Shown piece by piece: positions 13,353-20,274 of a stretch of 20,274 nucleotides of DNA. Positions within the stretch are counted from its first letter, which is position 1, and the number at the start of each line of letters is the position of its first letter. Both the position numbers and the translations under genes were made by a program. The notes below the pieces were generated by a model. That model worked only from the letters and a program-made list of their open reading frames with translations. It did no database searches and was not told where the DNA came from. The stretch is from contig CAKPHZ010000024.1 in the NCBI GenBank assembly GCA_934162265.1, positions 1-20,274 on the forward strand, read 5' to 3'. Source of the DNA: an uncultured Bacilli bacterium (lineage in GTDB: Bacteria > Bacillota_I > Bacilli_A > RF39 > UBA660).

Positions 13353-13879
13353 TACCATCTACACAATATCATTAATATAATATACATATTAGACAATTTA
13401 TAAACATAATTCTTTCCATAAGAACAATAAAATTCATAAGTAGCAACTATTTTATCAACCAAACTCACAATCCAACTTTCCATATATTTAGGAACTTTAT
13501 GAGGCAAACTAGGAAACATATGAGTAATAATAATATCTTTTTCCCTATCAGTCAAATCAAAATAATGAGAAGCATTCTTTAAGGAAACATAAGGATGAAA
13601 AAACAAACTAAATTTCTGTTTTCTATAACTTAATTCTTCTGTCAAAAAGAAATCATGTAACAGCCCACCTCTTGCTGTTTCTGCAACATTAAGTCTTAAC
13701 TTTTTTGCTAATAAATAAGAATAATAAGAAACTCTAAGAGAATGGTCAAGACGATTCATCCCATGATGTCTACAATTCTTTATTTCAGTAAAATACGGAT
13801 TATTTAATATATCTCCAACGATAAACATGTAACCACGATCATTAAAAATATTATCTAAATTGTTATTCAAACTATTCAC
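13352..13879 (-). CDS. HD-domain phosphohydrolase-like protein
   Basis: A 175-aa protein of the HD superfamily of metal-dependent phosphohydrolases. Seen: H46 in LDHSLRVS, the HD doublet H75-D76 in GGLLHDFF, H95 or H105 and H120 as further metal ligands, and D142 in SLVDKIVA, the H...HD...H...D order of the fold. The C-terminal about 15 residues are hydrophobic and uncharacterised. The substrate is unknown; family members act on nucleotides or cyclic nucleotides, but nothing here picks one. The start is uncertain: the GTG at 13879 has AAAAGAG almost touching it, whereas a TTG at 13870 has better spacing. It lies 43 bases downstream of the 139-aa gene in the same unit and ends in a strong terminator. 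Confidence 0.8.
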   Translation of the reverse strand: MNSLNNNLDNIFNDRGYMFIVGDILNNPYFTEIKNCRHHGMNRLDHSLRVSYYSYLLAKKLRLNVAETARGGLLHDFFLTEELSYRKQKFSLFFHPYVSLKNASHYFDLTDREKDIIITHMFPSLPHKVPKYMESWIVSLVDKIVATYEFYCSYGKNYVYKLSNMYIILMILCRW

Positions 13880-13922
13880 TCTTTTCTACTACTCAATAAT
13901 GATTAAAAGATAAACGATAAAA

Positions 13923-14342
13923 TTATTTCCCTAGCATATTTAATAAATTAATCTTGAACATATCTTTTTCAGCATGAGATTTCGAAATAGGAACTCCTTT
14001 ATAAGTCGTAAGTTCTTTTTGATGACCTTCCATCAAAATATCATCTGGAGTAATATTATTTAGCATGACAATTTTTTGTTTCTCATAAACGGTATAATGT
14101 AAAACAATATCATGATAAACCTTAGCAAAAGTAGGATCTGTAGGCAATTTTAAATCATATTTCACAATTCCTTCTCCTGTATTTTTAGAAGTAATCACTC
14201 CATCAAATTTACCATCTCTAAAATTAGGATAAAATTCAAAAATTAATTTTTTATAAGCTAACATATTATATTTTTTTACTGCTCTTTCTTTTTTTCTAAA
14301 CTCATTTTCGTTTAAATATTCAATCACATAAGAATTTTTCAT
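13923..14342 (-). CDS. Hypothetical 139-aa protein
   Basis: I do not recognise this gene. It encodes a basic soluble protein with no signal peptide, membrane segment or cysteine. The N-terminal 30 residues are lysine-rich and helical; the middle (about 33-100) alternates short strands (LIFEFYPNF, IVKYDLKL, IVLHYTVY); the C-terminus is polar. The ATG at 14342 follows GGGGGAAG. It has an excellent sigma-A promoter and leads a two-gene unit with the HD-domain protein, so a shared pathway is possible. The clear promoter, good ribosome binding site and intact frame make it a real gene. Its function is unknown. Confidence 0.75.
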   Translation of the reverse strand: MKNSYVIEYLNENEFRKKERAVKKYNMLAYKKLIFEFYPNFRDGKFDGVITSKNTGEGIVKYDLKLPTDPTFAKVYHDIVLHYTVYEKQKIVMLNNITPDDILMEGHQKELTTYKGVPISKSHAEKDMFKINLLNMLGK

Positions 14343-14386
14343 TTTATCTTCCCCCTTTTATATGCTATTCATCAACCAGTATCAAA

Positions 14387-14415
14387 ATTATAACACTTTT
14401 CTTCTTATTTGTCAA
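14387..14415 (-). promoter_or_regulatory. Consensus sigma-A promoter of the 139-aa/HD unit
   Basis: On the - strand a perfect TTGACA (14415-14410) and a perfect TATAAT (14392-14387) are separated by exactly 17 bp, with a TG extension before the -10 box. It is the best promoter match in the window, about 40 bases before the start codon. Confidence 0.92.
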
Positions 14416-14503
14416 TACTTATAGTTAATTTCTAATTTAAAGACTTACAAAGAAAGAAAAATATTAAAAAATTAACATTTAGTTTTTATAGAATTATATC
14501 GGG

Positions 14504-14550
14504 AAATAAAAGACTAAAATTATAATTTTTTAAAGTAATCTTAGCCTCTT
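14504..14550 (-). terminator. Intrinsic terminator of ppdK
   Basis: On the - strand, 15 bases (14550-14536) pair with 15 bases (14522-14508) through 12 Watson-Crick pairs and three G.U wobbles, around a 13-base loop. The sequence TTTTATTT at the end of the stem supplies the U tract. It lies about 28 bases after the ppdK stop codon. Confidence 0.8.
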
Positions 14551-14577
14551 ATTAATTTAATCATTTTATTAATACAA

Positions 14578-17199
14578 TTAATTTTGATTTTTTATTGCTG
14601 CCTGTGCTGCTGCCAATCTTGCAATAGGAACTCTAAATGGTGAACAAGAAACATAATTTAATCCAATACGATGACAAAATTCTATTGAACTAGGGTCACC
14701 TCCATGTTCCCCACAAATTCCTAATGAAATATCACTTCTTACACTTCTTCCTTTATTTGCAGCAATTTCTACTAACTTTCCAACTCCATGTTGATCGATT
14801 CTAGCAAATGGATCATGTTCAAAGATTTGTTTTTGATAATAGTCATTTAAAAATTTACCAGCATCATCTCTAGAAAAACCAAAAGTTAGTTGCGTTAAAT
14901 CATTAGTACCAAAACTAAAGAACTCTGCTTCCTTAGCAATTTCATCAGCAAGTATTGCTGCTCTTGGAATTTCTATCATTGTTCCAACTTGATAAGTAAT
15001 ATGACTATGATTTTCTTGAATTAATTCATCAGCTACTTTGTTAACGATATTCTTTACATATTGTAATTCTTTAACATCACCAATTAATGGAATCATAATT
15101 TCTGGTTGAACAGGAATTCCTTTATCGGCAACATGAATAGCCGCTTCAATAACTGCTCTTGTTTGCATTTCAGCAATTTCGGGATAAGTAATAGCTAATC
15201 TACATCCTCTATGTCCCATCATTGGATTAAATTCCTTTAAAGAAACAACTCGATCTTTTAATGCTTCAAATGACATTCCAAGTTCTTGAGCCAAATCTTT
15301 TATTTCATCATCTGTATGAGGAAGAAATTCATGCAAAGGTGGATCCAAATAACGAATAATCATAGGTTTTCCTTCTAATACAGTAAACATTTCTTCAAAA
15401 TCATTTTTTTGCATAGGAAGAATTTTATCCAAAGCTTTTTGGCGTTGCTCTAACGTTTCAGCAACAATCATTTGTCTAACAGCAAAAATTCTACTCTTTT
15501 CGAAAAACATATGTTCAGTACGACATAAACCGATTCCTTCTGCACCGAACTTTATTGCCTGCATAGCATCTCTAGGATTATCAGCATTCGCTCTAACACC
15601 AAGTTTTCTAGTATAATCAGCCCATTTCATAAAAGTCTCAAAGTTACCACTAATCGTAGGTTCTACTGATTTTATTATACCACCATAAACTTTTCCTGTA
15701 CTACCATCCAAAGAAATACAATCTCCTTCATGATAAATATGTCCATCTTTTGTTGTCAAAGTTTTTTCTTCTTCATTAATGATTAATTCGCCACAACCAC
15801 ATACACAGCATCTGCCCATTCCACGAGCAACAACGGCAGCATGTGAAGTCATTCCTCCACGTACGGTTAAAATTCCTCTAGCATCATTCATTCCTTGAAT
15901 ATCTTCAGGTGAAGTCTCTAATCGAACCAAAATAGCATCAATACCTTCTTTATTTGCACGAGAAACATCTTCCGCATTAAAGTAAATAGCCCCAGATCCA
16001 GCTCCAGGAGAAGCAGCTAGTCCAGTAGCAATCACGGTAGCATTCTTTAATGCTTCTTGATCAAAAGCTTTATGCAATAACTGATCTAAACTCTTAGGTT
16101 CTACTCTCATTAAAGCCTCTTCTTTCGTGATTTTTCCTTCTTCTACTAATTCAACAGCAATTCTTATTGCAGCCTCAGCTGTTCTTTTTCCACTTCTTGT
16201 TTGAAGCATATATAATTTACCATTTTCAATAGTAAATTCCATATCTTGCATATCACGATAATGATTTTCTAAAATCTGAGTAGTTTTAACAAATTCCTCA
16301 TAAACTTCTGGCATTCTTTCTTTTAATGTAGAAATATCTTCTGGCGTACGAACCCCAGCAACAACATCTTCCCCTTGTGCATTAATTAAATATTCTCCAA
16401 ATAATTTCTTTTCTCCCGTAGCAGGATTTCTAGTAAAGGCAACACCTGTACCACAATTATCTCCCATATTTCCATAAACCATTTCTTGAACATTAACTGC
16501 AGTTCCCCAAGAAGAAGGAATATCATTCATTTTACGATAAATAATTGCACGATCATTATTCCAAGAACGGAATACAGCAGTAATTGCCTCTATCAATTGA
16601 ACTTTTGGATCTTGAGGAAATTCTTCAGAAGAAAGTTCTTGATAAATCGTTTTAAATTGATGAGTAATCCTAAACATATCTTCATCATCTAAATCCGTAT
16701 CAAACTTAACTCCTTTATTTTTCTTATATTCATCTAAAACTCTTTCAAATGAATTTTTAGAATATCCCTTAACAACATCAGCAAACATCATAATAAAACG
16801 GCGATAAGAATCATACACAAACCTCTTATTTCCTGTACGGCTAGCCATACTTTTTGCTACTTCATCATTAATTCCCAAATTAAGTACAGTATCCATCATA
16901 CCAGGCATTGAAGCCCTAGCACCACTTCTTACAGAAACCAATAAAGGATTTTCTAAGTCCCCTATTTTTTTATTAGTAATTTTCTCAAGCTCTTCTAACT
17001 GAGAAAAAACTTCATTTTTTACTTCTTCACTAATACACTTTCCATCAGCATAGTACTTATTACATGCCTCTGTAGTAACAGTAAAACCATGAGGAACAGG
17101 TAAACCAATTTTAGTCATCTCGGCAAGATTAGCTCCCTTACCACCTAGTAACTCCCGCATGTCCTTATTTCCTTCATGAAAAGCATAAACATATTTCAA
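14578..17199 (-). CDS. ppdK: Pyruvate, phosphate dikinase
   Basis: Interconverts pyruvate + ATP + Pi and PEP + AMP + PPi in the cytoplasm. In anaerobes this can replace or complement pyruvate kinase, or run toward PEP. Seen: an N-terminal ATP-grasp domain with GGKGANLAEM and VSVRSGARASMPGMMDT, the swivelling phosphohistidine domain with GGMTSHAAVVARGMG (catalytic His near residue 453), and the PEP/pyruvate TIM barrel with GTNDLTQLTFG and the proton-donor Cys near 829 in LGICGEHGGD. The 873-aa length is typical. The start is taken as TTG at 17199, because GAGGTGA lies six bases before it and the protein then begins KYVYAF as in relatives; the GTG three codons upstream lies inside the ribosome binding site. 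Single-gene unit with its own promoter and terminator. Confidence 0.97.
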   Translation of the reverse strand: MKYVYAFHEGNKDMRELLGGKGANLAEMTKIGLPVPHGFTVTTEACNKYYADGKCISEEVKNEVFSQLEELEKITNKKIGDLENPLLVSVRSGARASMPGMMDTVLNLGINDEVAKSMASRTGNKRFVYDSYRRFIMMFADVVKGYSKNSFERVLDEYKKNKGVKFDTDLDDEDMFRITHQFKTIYQELSSEEFPQDPKVQLIEAITAVFRSWNNDRAIIYRKMNDIPSSWGTAVNVQEMVYGNMGDNCGTGVAFTRNPATGEKKLFGEYLINAQGEDVVAGVRTPEDISTLKERMPEVYEEFVKTTQILENHYRDMQDMEFTIENGKLYMLQTRSGKRTAEAAIRIAVELVEEGKITKEEALMRVEPKSLDQLLHKAFDQEALKNATVIATGLAASPGAGSGAIYFNAEDVSRANKEGIDAILVRLETSPEDIQGMNDARGILTVRGGMTSHAAVVARGMGRCCVCGCGELIINEEEKTLTTKDGHIYHEGDCISLDGSTGKVYGGIIKSVEPTISGNFETFMKWADYTRKLGVRANADNPRDAMQAIKFGAEGIGLCRTEHMFFEKSRIFAVRQMIVAETLEQRQKALDKILPMQKNDFEEMFTVLEGKPMIIRYLDPPLHEFLPHTDDEIKDLAQELGMSFEALKDRVVSLKEFNPMMGHRGCRLAITYPEIAEMQTRAVIEAAIHVADKGIPVQPEIMIPLIGDVKELQYVKNIVNKVADELIQENHSHITYQVGTMIEIPRAAILADEIAKEAEFFSFGTNDLTQLTFGFSRDDAGKFLNDYYQKQIFEHDPFARIDQHGVGKLVEIAANKGRSVRSDISLGICGEHGGDPSSIEFCHRIGLNYVSCSPFRVPIARLAAAQAAIKNQN

Positions 17200-17227
17200 A
17201 ATTATCACCTCTCTATTTTACAAATTA

Positions 17228-17256
17228 AGTATATCAAATATAAAAATGACTAGCAA
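17228..17256 (-). promoter_or_regulatory. Sigma-A promoter of ppdK
   Basis: On the - strand TTGCTA (17256-17251) and TATACT (17233-17228) are 17 bp apart, with a TG extension (TGATATACT). The start would be near 17221, giving a leader of about 22 bases that carries the ribosome binding site. Confidence 0.72.
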
Positions 17257-17705
17257 GAAAATTAACTATTTTGAAATAGAAACAATCTTCATCAAACAAC
17301 TATAATAAACAACACTATAATGATAACAATACAGAATAAGAATACAATAAAAAATATACTCTAATCCAAAAATAAAAACTAATTATTGAAACACAGCATT
17401 ACATTCATTACATCTGTTCCAATGCAAAAACGTTTATCTCTTTTTCTAAAATGAAAAAAATATCAAACCCAAAAGCACATAAAAATAAAAAATCTTGGGT
17501 CTTTGAATTAGAAAGAACTAAAAAAATAACATCCAAATTTTTAAATGTAATTTTCATATCTTATAATTATCTTAAAAGTAATAAAACTTAAAGTATTATA
17601 AAAATTAATATTTTATGTCATCACTACTTTAAAGCCAAGTTTCTCAAACTCGAAAACCAAAATCTCTATCAGTATTTTAAAAGAAAAGCAAATGATTAAT
17701 AAAAG
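17257..17705. other. Non-coding A+T-rich gap between mltG and ppdK
   Basis: About 450 bases with no gene I can support. It holds one copy of the dispersed 16-mer (17663-17678) and a stem of ACCCAA (17467-17472) with TTGGGT (17495-17500). On the - strand that stem is followed, six to seven bases later, by a run of seven or so T residues, so it could be the 3' end of a small RNA transcribed leftward, but I found no matching strong promoter. A 49-codon frame (17408-17557, -) has no ribosome binding site. Confidence 0.5.
17663..17678. repeat. Copy of dispersed motif (AAAATACTGATA), long form
   Basis: TCTCTATCAGTATTTT, identical over 16 bases to 6868-6883. It lies just downstream of the mltG terminator. 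Confidence 0.75.
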
Positions 17706-17730
17706 AAAAAAAACAGCTAGTATTCTAGCC
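17706..17730 (-). terminator. Intrinsic terminator of the mltG operon
   Basis: GCTAG (17716-17720) and CTAGC (17725-17729) pair around a 4-base loop, extended by G.U wobbles. On the - strand the hairpin is followed by a run of eight T residues. The stem includes the mltG stop codon. Confidence 0.7.
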
Positions 17731-18787
17731 ATAATTTCTTTTCTTTTAATTCTTTAATCATTGCTTCATGTTCTTTTAAAGTCTTACTAAAATAAATTTT
17801 CTTATTTTTATCGGCAACAAAGTAAAAATAATCATTATCCTGTGCTTCAATAACTGCTTCAAGTGACTCAATAGAAGGATTACAAATAGGAGAAACTGGC
17901 AATTTTTTAAAAGAACTACATCTAGTATTGTAAGAATTACATGCATTAACTTCACTAGAATATAAATCTCTATCTCCCATATTAATTTTCAATCCATAAT
18001 AAGTAGTAACATCACTACCTAAATTCATCTGACTTTTAAGTCGATTACGAAATACACCAACAATTCCTTCTTTATCTTCCAAAGTATTTCCTTCAAGTTC
18101 TACCATAGAAGCCAGTGTAAAAATATCATGAATAGATAAATCACTAGCTGTTATTTTATCTTTTATGTTCTCTAATTTTTTTCCTGTTTCTGACAGCATA
18201 ACTTCAAATATCTTAGTAATCTCTACATTTTCCGAAGAAAAATTATAAGTATTAGGATACAAATATCCTTCTAAAGGATAATAAATATCAGGATTTAAAA
18301 TATCATCTGTTAAAAACCAATACTTATCAATCAACTCTTTAAGATAAGTCTCATCTTTCAAAGTATTATATACTTCTTCTTCTGTATGATTAGTATTTTC
18401 TTCAATCACTTTAGCAATCTGCCTAATATTTAACCCTTCCTTAAAAGTAATTTTTTTCTGATTATTGTCTTCCCCTTTTCCCTCGGATAAAAGATGAACA
18501 ATTTTGACTACCCCCATATCTTGCGATAAAGAATAAGTAGCCGCCTTTAAATTACTATTACCAGATAACTTTACATAAATCATAAAAGAAAATTTATCAC
18601 GAATCAATCCTTCTTGGTATAAAGTACTTGCGATTCTTTCAAGTCCACCTCGTTCAATAACAACCGTCTTCTTTTCTTGATTATCGGAAACAGCACCTAA
18701 ATTATAATGAAAAATAGAAAAGCAAAAAAGAAGTAAACTTAAAACAAAAAAAAGAATAGCAAGATAAATATTATGAAAAAATTTCAT
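17717..18787 (-). CDS. mltG: Endolytic murein transglycosylase MltG (YceG family)
   Basis: A membrane-anchored lytic transglycosylase that cuts nascent peptidoglycan strands and limits glycan length, acting outside the membrane. Seen: one N-terminal transmembrane helix (about 6-27) with the rest outside, a LysM-like segment (about 42-105), and the YceG catalytic domain with YPLEGYLYPNTY (about 170-181) and LASMVELEG, whose Glu near 230 corresponds to the catalytic Glu218 of E. coli MltG. LPVSPICNPSIESL (296-309) and DYFYFVAD are further family marks. The ATG at 18787 has AAGAGG four bases upstream; the TTG one codon earlier is too close to it. It is the last gene of the nucleotidase-ruvX-yrzB-mltG unit, matching yrrK-yrzB-yrrL of B. 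subtilis. Confidence 0.94.
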   Translation of the reverse strand: MKFFHNIYLAILFFVLSLLLFCFSIFHYNLGAVSDNQEKKTVVIERGGLERIASTLYQEGLIRDKFSFMIYVKLSGNSNLKAATYSLSQDMGVVKIVHLLSEGKGEDNNQKKITFKEGLNIRQIAKVIEENTNHTEEEVYNTLKDETYLKELIDKYWFLTDDILNPDIYYPLEGYLYPNTYNFSSENVEITKIFEVMLSETGKKLENIKDKITASDLSIHDIFTLASMVELEGNTLEDKEGIVGVFRNRLKSQMNLGSDVTTYYGLKINMGDRDLYSSEVNACNSYNTRCSSFKKLPVSPICNPSIESLEAVIEAQDNDYFYFVADKNKKIYFSKTLKEHEAMIKELKEKKLWLEY

Positions 18788-18804
18788 CAAACCTCTTCAG
18801 ATAA

Positions 18805-19077
18805 TTATTGATTCATATTTTCTTCTTGAATTGATTCTAAAATAGTTTCTACAATTTTCCATTCTCTATCTGACTCAATAGGCATAAGTTCCATATTTTC
18901 TGCATTAGGATCAAAAATAGAAGCATAAACCCGAACATTTCCTGCCTCATCAGTTGTATTATCCGTATACACAATATAACTCTTCTTTGTTTCTTCTGAA
19001 TCAAAAACAAATAATACTTCGCAAGTAACTTCCTTTCCATTTTCATCTAAAACTTGAAAAACATTTTTATCTTTCAT
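18805..19077 (-). CDS. yrzB: DUF1292 (YrzB-like) protein
   Basis: A 90-aa acidic protein of the DUF1292/UPF0473 family. Seen: the opening with LDENGKEVTCEVLFVFD, the central KKSYIVYTDN strand, VRVYASIFDP, and the final EWKIVETILESI helix that mark the family. Its function is not established. It starts at 19077, 11 bases inside the end of ruvX, so the two are translationally coupled, and is followed by mltG after a 17-base gap. The same three-gene order is conserved in Bacillus. The family assignment rests on both sequence and context. A shifted 65-codon frame on the same strand is a shadow. Confidence 0.88.
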   Translation of the reverse strand: MKDKNVFQVLDENGKEVTCEVLFVFDSEETKKSYIVYTDNTTDEAGNVRVYASIFDPNAENMELMPIESDREWKIVETILESIQEENMNQ

Positions 19078-19501
19078 TCTTTATTCCACCTTTCCTATCT
19101 AAATAACTCTGTAAAATGAGCTGGGCTGCTAAACCATCAACCTTCTTTTTACGTTTTTTTCGAGATAAATCTGCTTCTATCAAAATTTGATTAGAAATTA
19201 CAGATGTTAATCTCTCATCCTCCATATCAACAGAAACATTCAACTGTTCCTCAATCATTTTCTTAAAATCTAAACATATCTCAGCCCGCATTCCAACTGT
19301 ACCATTCATATTTAAAGGATAACCTAAAACAATTTTTTGGATATCATTTTCTTTTACAATATTCCCTAATGGTTCAATTAAAGATTGATAATCTTCATCA
19401 GAAAATCGAATAGTTTTTACAACAGAAGCAATCGTATTACTATAATCACTAATCGCAATTCCTAGTGTTTTACTTCCTAAATCTAATCCTAAATATCTCA
19501 T
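19067..19501 (-). CDS. ruvX: Pre-16S rRNA nuclease / Holliday junction resolvase-like YqgF
   Basis: An RNase H-fold nuclease that trims the 5' end of 16S rRNA in other bacteria; it was earlier named as a Holliday junction resolvase. Seen: MRYLGLDLGSKTLGIAISD with catalytic Asp7, IVLGYPLNMNGT (57-68), DERLTS (95-100) and the last acidic residue D122 in KVDGLAAQLIL. The 144-aa length from this ATG is typical. A longer frame from 19555 is rejected because MRYLGLD is the family start and the ATG overlaps the upstream stop codon by one base (TAATG), a classic coupling junction. It is flanked by the nucleotidase upstream and yrzB downstream. The ireB (yrzL) gene that usually precedes it in Bacillota is not in this position. 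Confidence 0.94.
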   Translation of the reverse strand: MRYLGLDLGSKTLGIAISDYSNTIASVVKTIRFSDEDYQSLIEPLGNIVKENDIQKIVLGYPLNMNGTVGMRAEICLDFKKMIEEQLNVSVDMEDERLTSVISNQILIEADLSRKKRKKKVDGLAAQLILQSYLDRKGGIKNER

Positions 19502-20100
19502 TAATCTAGTTCCTTTTTTTCTTTTAAAAGAAAATACTGATAAATCTGATACCAACTATAGACACGATGAACATTATTTTTTACAATTCCTAAATTATAA
19601 GGCGCATCAAAACATAATACAGGAATAACATCACTAATTTCGAAAACATTGCTTGCTTTATCTTCAATCATGATATCCAATTTATGTTTTATGCATTTAT
19701 CTTTTTTCTTACCAGGACCAGCAACAATCTCATCATAAGGAATATTATTTTTATGAAGCCATTCTTCTACATAAAAATTCATTGTATTAGCATACTGATT
19801 AGTTAAATAGCGATTATCCCTAGCAGTTAAAATTACAATTTCATGTCCCATCTCTTTTAAAATTTTTAAAATATTACCAGCATATGGTCTTGTTGGAATA
19901 GAAACCATCAAGTCAAAAATATATTCTCTCCAAAATTTATAATTTTCCTCATCTGTCAATTCAAATTGCTTTTCTATCATATATTCATGAGGATGAAATC
20001 CTCTTTGAATGTGATTATCAATACAAAATTTAAAACCACACGAATAGTGCCATTGTCCAATATCATTAAGTACGCCATCAATATCAACGCCTATTCTCAT
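19501..20100 (-). CDS. HAD-family 5'(3')-deoxyribonucleotidase-like protein (NT5C type)
   Basis: A haloacid dehalogenase-fold phosphatase, 199 aa, resembling the 5'(3')-deoxyribonucleotidase (NT5C) family, which dephosphorylates nucleotides. Seen: motif I GVDIDGVLND with nucleophile D6 and D8, motif II ILTARD (about 94-99), a lysine-rich segment (GPGKKKDK, about 129-136) supplying motif III, and motif IV IMIEDKASN with the metal-binding acid. The substrate cannot be read from the sequence. The ATG at 20100 has AGGAGG five bases upstream; the GTG one codon earlier is too close. First gene of the operon with ruvX, yrzB and mltG. Its last codons contain a chance or real copy of the dispersed 12-mer (19531-19542). 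Confidence 0.85.
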   Translation of the reverse strand: MRIGVDIDGVLNDIGQWHYSCGFKFCIDNHIQRGFHPHEYMIEKQFELTDEENYKFWREYIFDLMVSIPTRPYAGNILKILKEMGHEIVILTARDNRYLTNQYANTMNFYVEEWLHKNNIPYDEIVAGPGKKKDKCIKHKLDIMIEDKASNVFEISDVIPVLCFDAPYNLGIVKNNVHRVYSWYQIYQYFLLKEKKELD

Positions 20101-20125
20101 CACATCCTCCTTTACTATCTATATC

Positions 20126-20154
20126 ATTGTACCACAAATGATTTTGTTTGAAAA
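20126..20154 (-). promoter_or_regulatory. Promoter of the nucleotidase-ruvX-yrzB-mltG operon
   Basis: On the - strand TGGTACAAT (20134-20126) is an extended -10 box, and TTTTCA (20154-20149), 17 bp upstream, is a partial -35 box. The start would lie about 10 bases before the AGGAGG ribosome binding site. Confidence 0.65.
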
Positions 20155-20208
20155 GAAAATTAACAGAAAAAAGAAAAAAGATAAAAGTCTTTTTAACGGT
20201 TCTATAAT

Positions 20209-20246
20209 AAATAGTGTTGGTGAGTAAAATCACTTACACTATTTTT
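20209..20246 (+). terminator. Terminator-like hairpin pointing right, without a + strand gene
   Basis: Fifteen bases (20209-20223) pair with 20230-20244 around a 6-base loop, with one T.T mismatch and one G.U pair. TTTTT (20242-20246) follows on the + strand. As an intrinsic terminator it would stop rightward transcription, yet no + strand gene precedes it in this half of the window. It could instead belong to a small RNA, act on antisense transcripts, or be a structured leader or tail of a gene beyond the window edge. Confidence 0.45.
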
Positions 20247-20274
20247 ATTAAAATAAAAGTGAGTCATACCAGAA

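Noticed and set aside
17467..17500. Stem ACCCAA/TTGGGT as terminator of a small RNA
   Set aside because: The loop is 22 bases, the T run is displaced by several bases, and no matching promoter was found; kept only as a note in the gap entry.
17408..17557. 49-codon open frame on the - strand between mltG and ppdK
   Set aside because: It has no ribosome binding site, a composition typical of random A+T-rich DNA, and no recognisable similarity.
19502..19555. Upstream start for ruvX giving 18 extra residues
   Set aside because: The family begins MRYLGLD at the ATG at 19501, which forms a TAATG coupling junction with the upstream gene.
1..20274. Mycoplasma-type genetic code (TGA as tryptophan)
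   Set aside because: All genes read at full length with the standard code, tryptophan is always TGG, and murD and mltG show a walled cell. TGA is merely absent as a stop.

Overview
The window comes from the chromosome of a low-GC Bacillota, most likely an anaerobic, probably uncultured member of the Bacilli. The reasons are the extreme A+T content, strong AGGAGG-type ribosome binding sites, sigma-A promoters of the TTGACA-17-TATAAT type, and the Bacillus-like order ruvX - DUF1292 (yrzB) - mltG. It has a cell wall (murD, mltG) and uses the standard genetic code, so it is not a wall-less mollicute. All 17 stop codons are TAA (12) or TAG (5), with no TGA. No plasmid, phage, transposon, CRISPR, rRNA or tRNA gene was found. 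Species-level identity cannot be read from the sequence.

Layout. The left half (1-9515) holds seven genes, all on the + strand: aspS, a ClpX-like AAA+ unfoldase without the zinc-binding domain, a 104-codon unknown and murD; then greA-tig with their own promoter and terminator; then mutS. The right half (10372-20100) holds ten genes, all on the - strand. Read from the right end, these are a 5'-nucleotidase-like HAD gene, ruvX, yrzB and mltG as one operon; ppdK alone; a 139-aa unknown plus an HD-domain protein; miaA and mnmA; and finally a helix-turn-helix (HTH) regulator. The two blocks converge on an 856-bp, extremely A+T-rich, non-coding island (9516-10371) bounded by facing terminators.

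The main discovery lies in that island. At 9628-9655 is a 28-bp sequence with the architecture of a chromosomal dif site (11-bp XerC/XerD arms around a 6-bp centre), with 24 of 28 matches to the Bacillus subtilis dif sequence as I remember it. With the strand switch of all genes at this point, it marks the window as the replication terminus. Next to dif is a previously unnamed array of five degenerate repeats whose spacings (64, 63, 43, 64 bp) are multiples of about 21 bp. It contains palindromes, TTATCCA cores and several inverted repeats. The neighbouring HTH gene has a 12-bp tandem repeat over its promoter that shares an exact 11-mer (GTCAAGTAAAA) with the array. A plausible but unproven reading is a terminus-organising or fork-control system made of dif, the array and an autoregulated DNA-binding protein.

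The remaining genes are housekeeping: tRNA charging and tRNA modification (aspS, mnmA, miaA), transcription and folding (greA, tig), wall synthesis and tailoring (murD, mltG), DNA repair (mutS, with no mutL nearby), rRNA maturation (ruvX) and PEP/pyruvate metabolism (ppdK). A second unexplained signal is a dispersed 12-mer AAAATACTGATA (four exact copies, plus an inverted pair of its first ten bases in the mnmA leader), which is far more frequent than chance would give.
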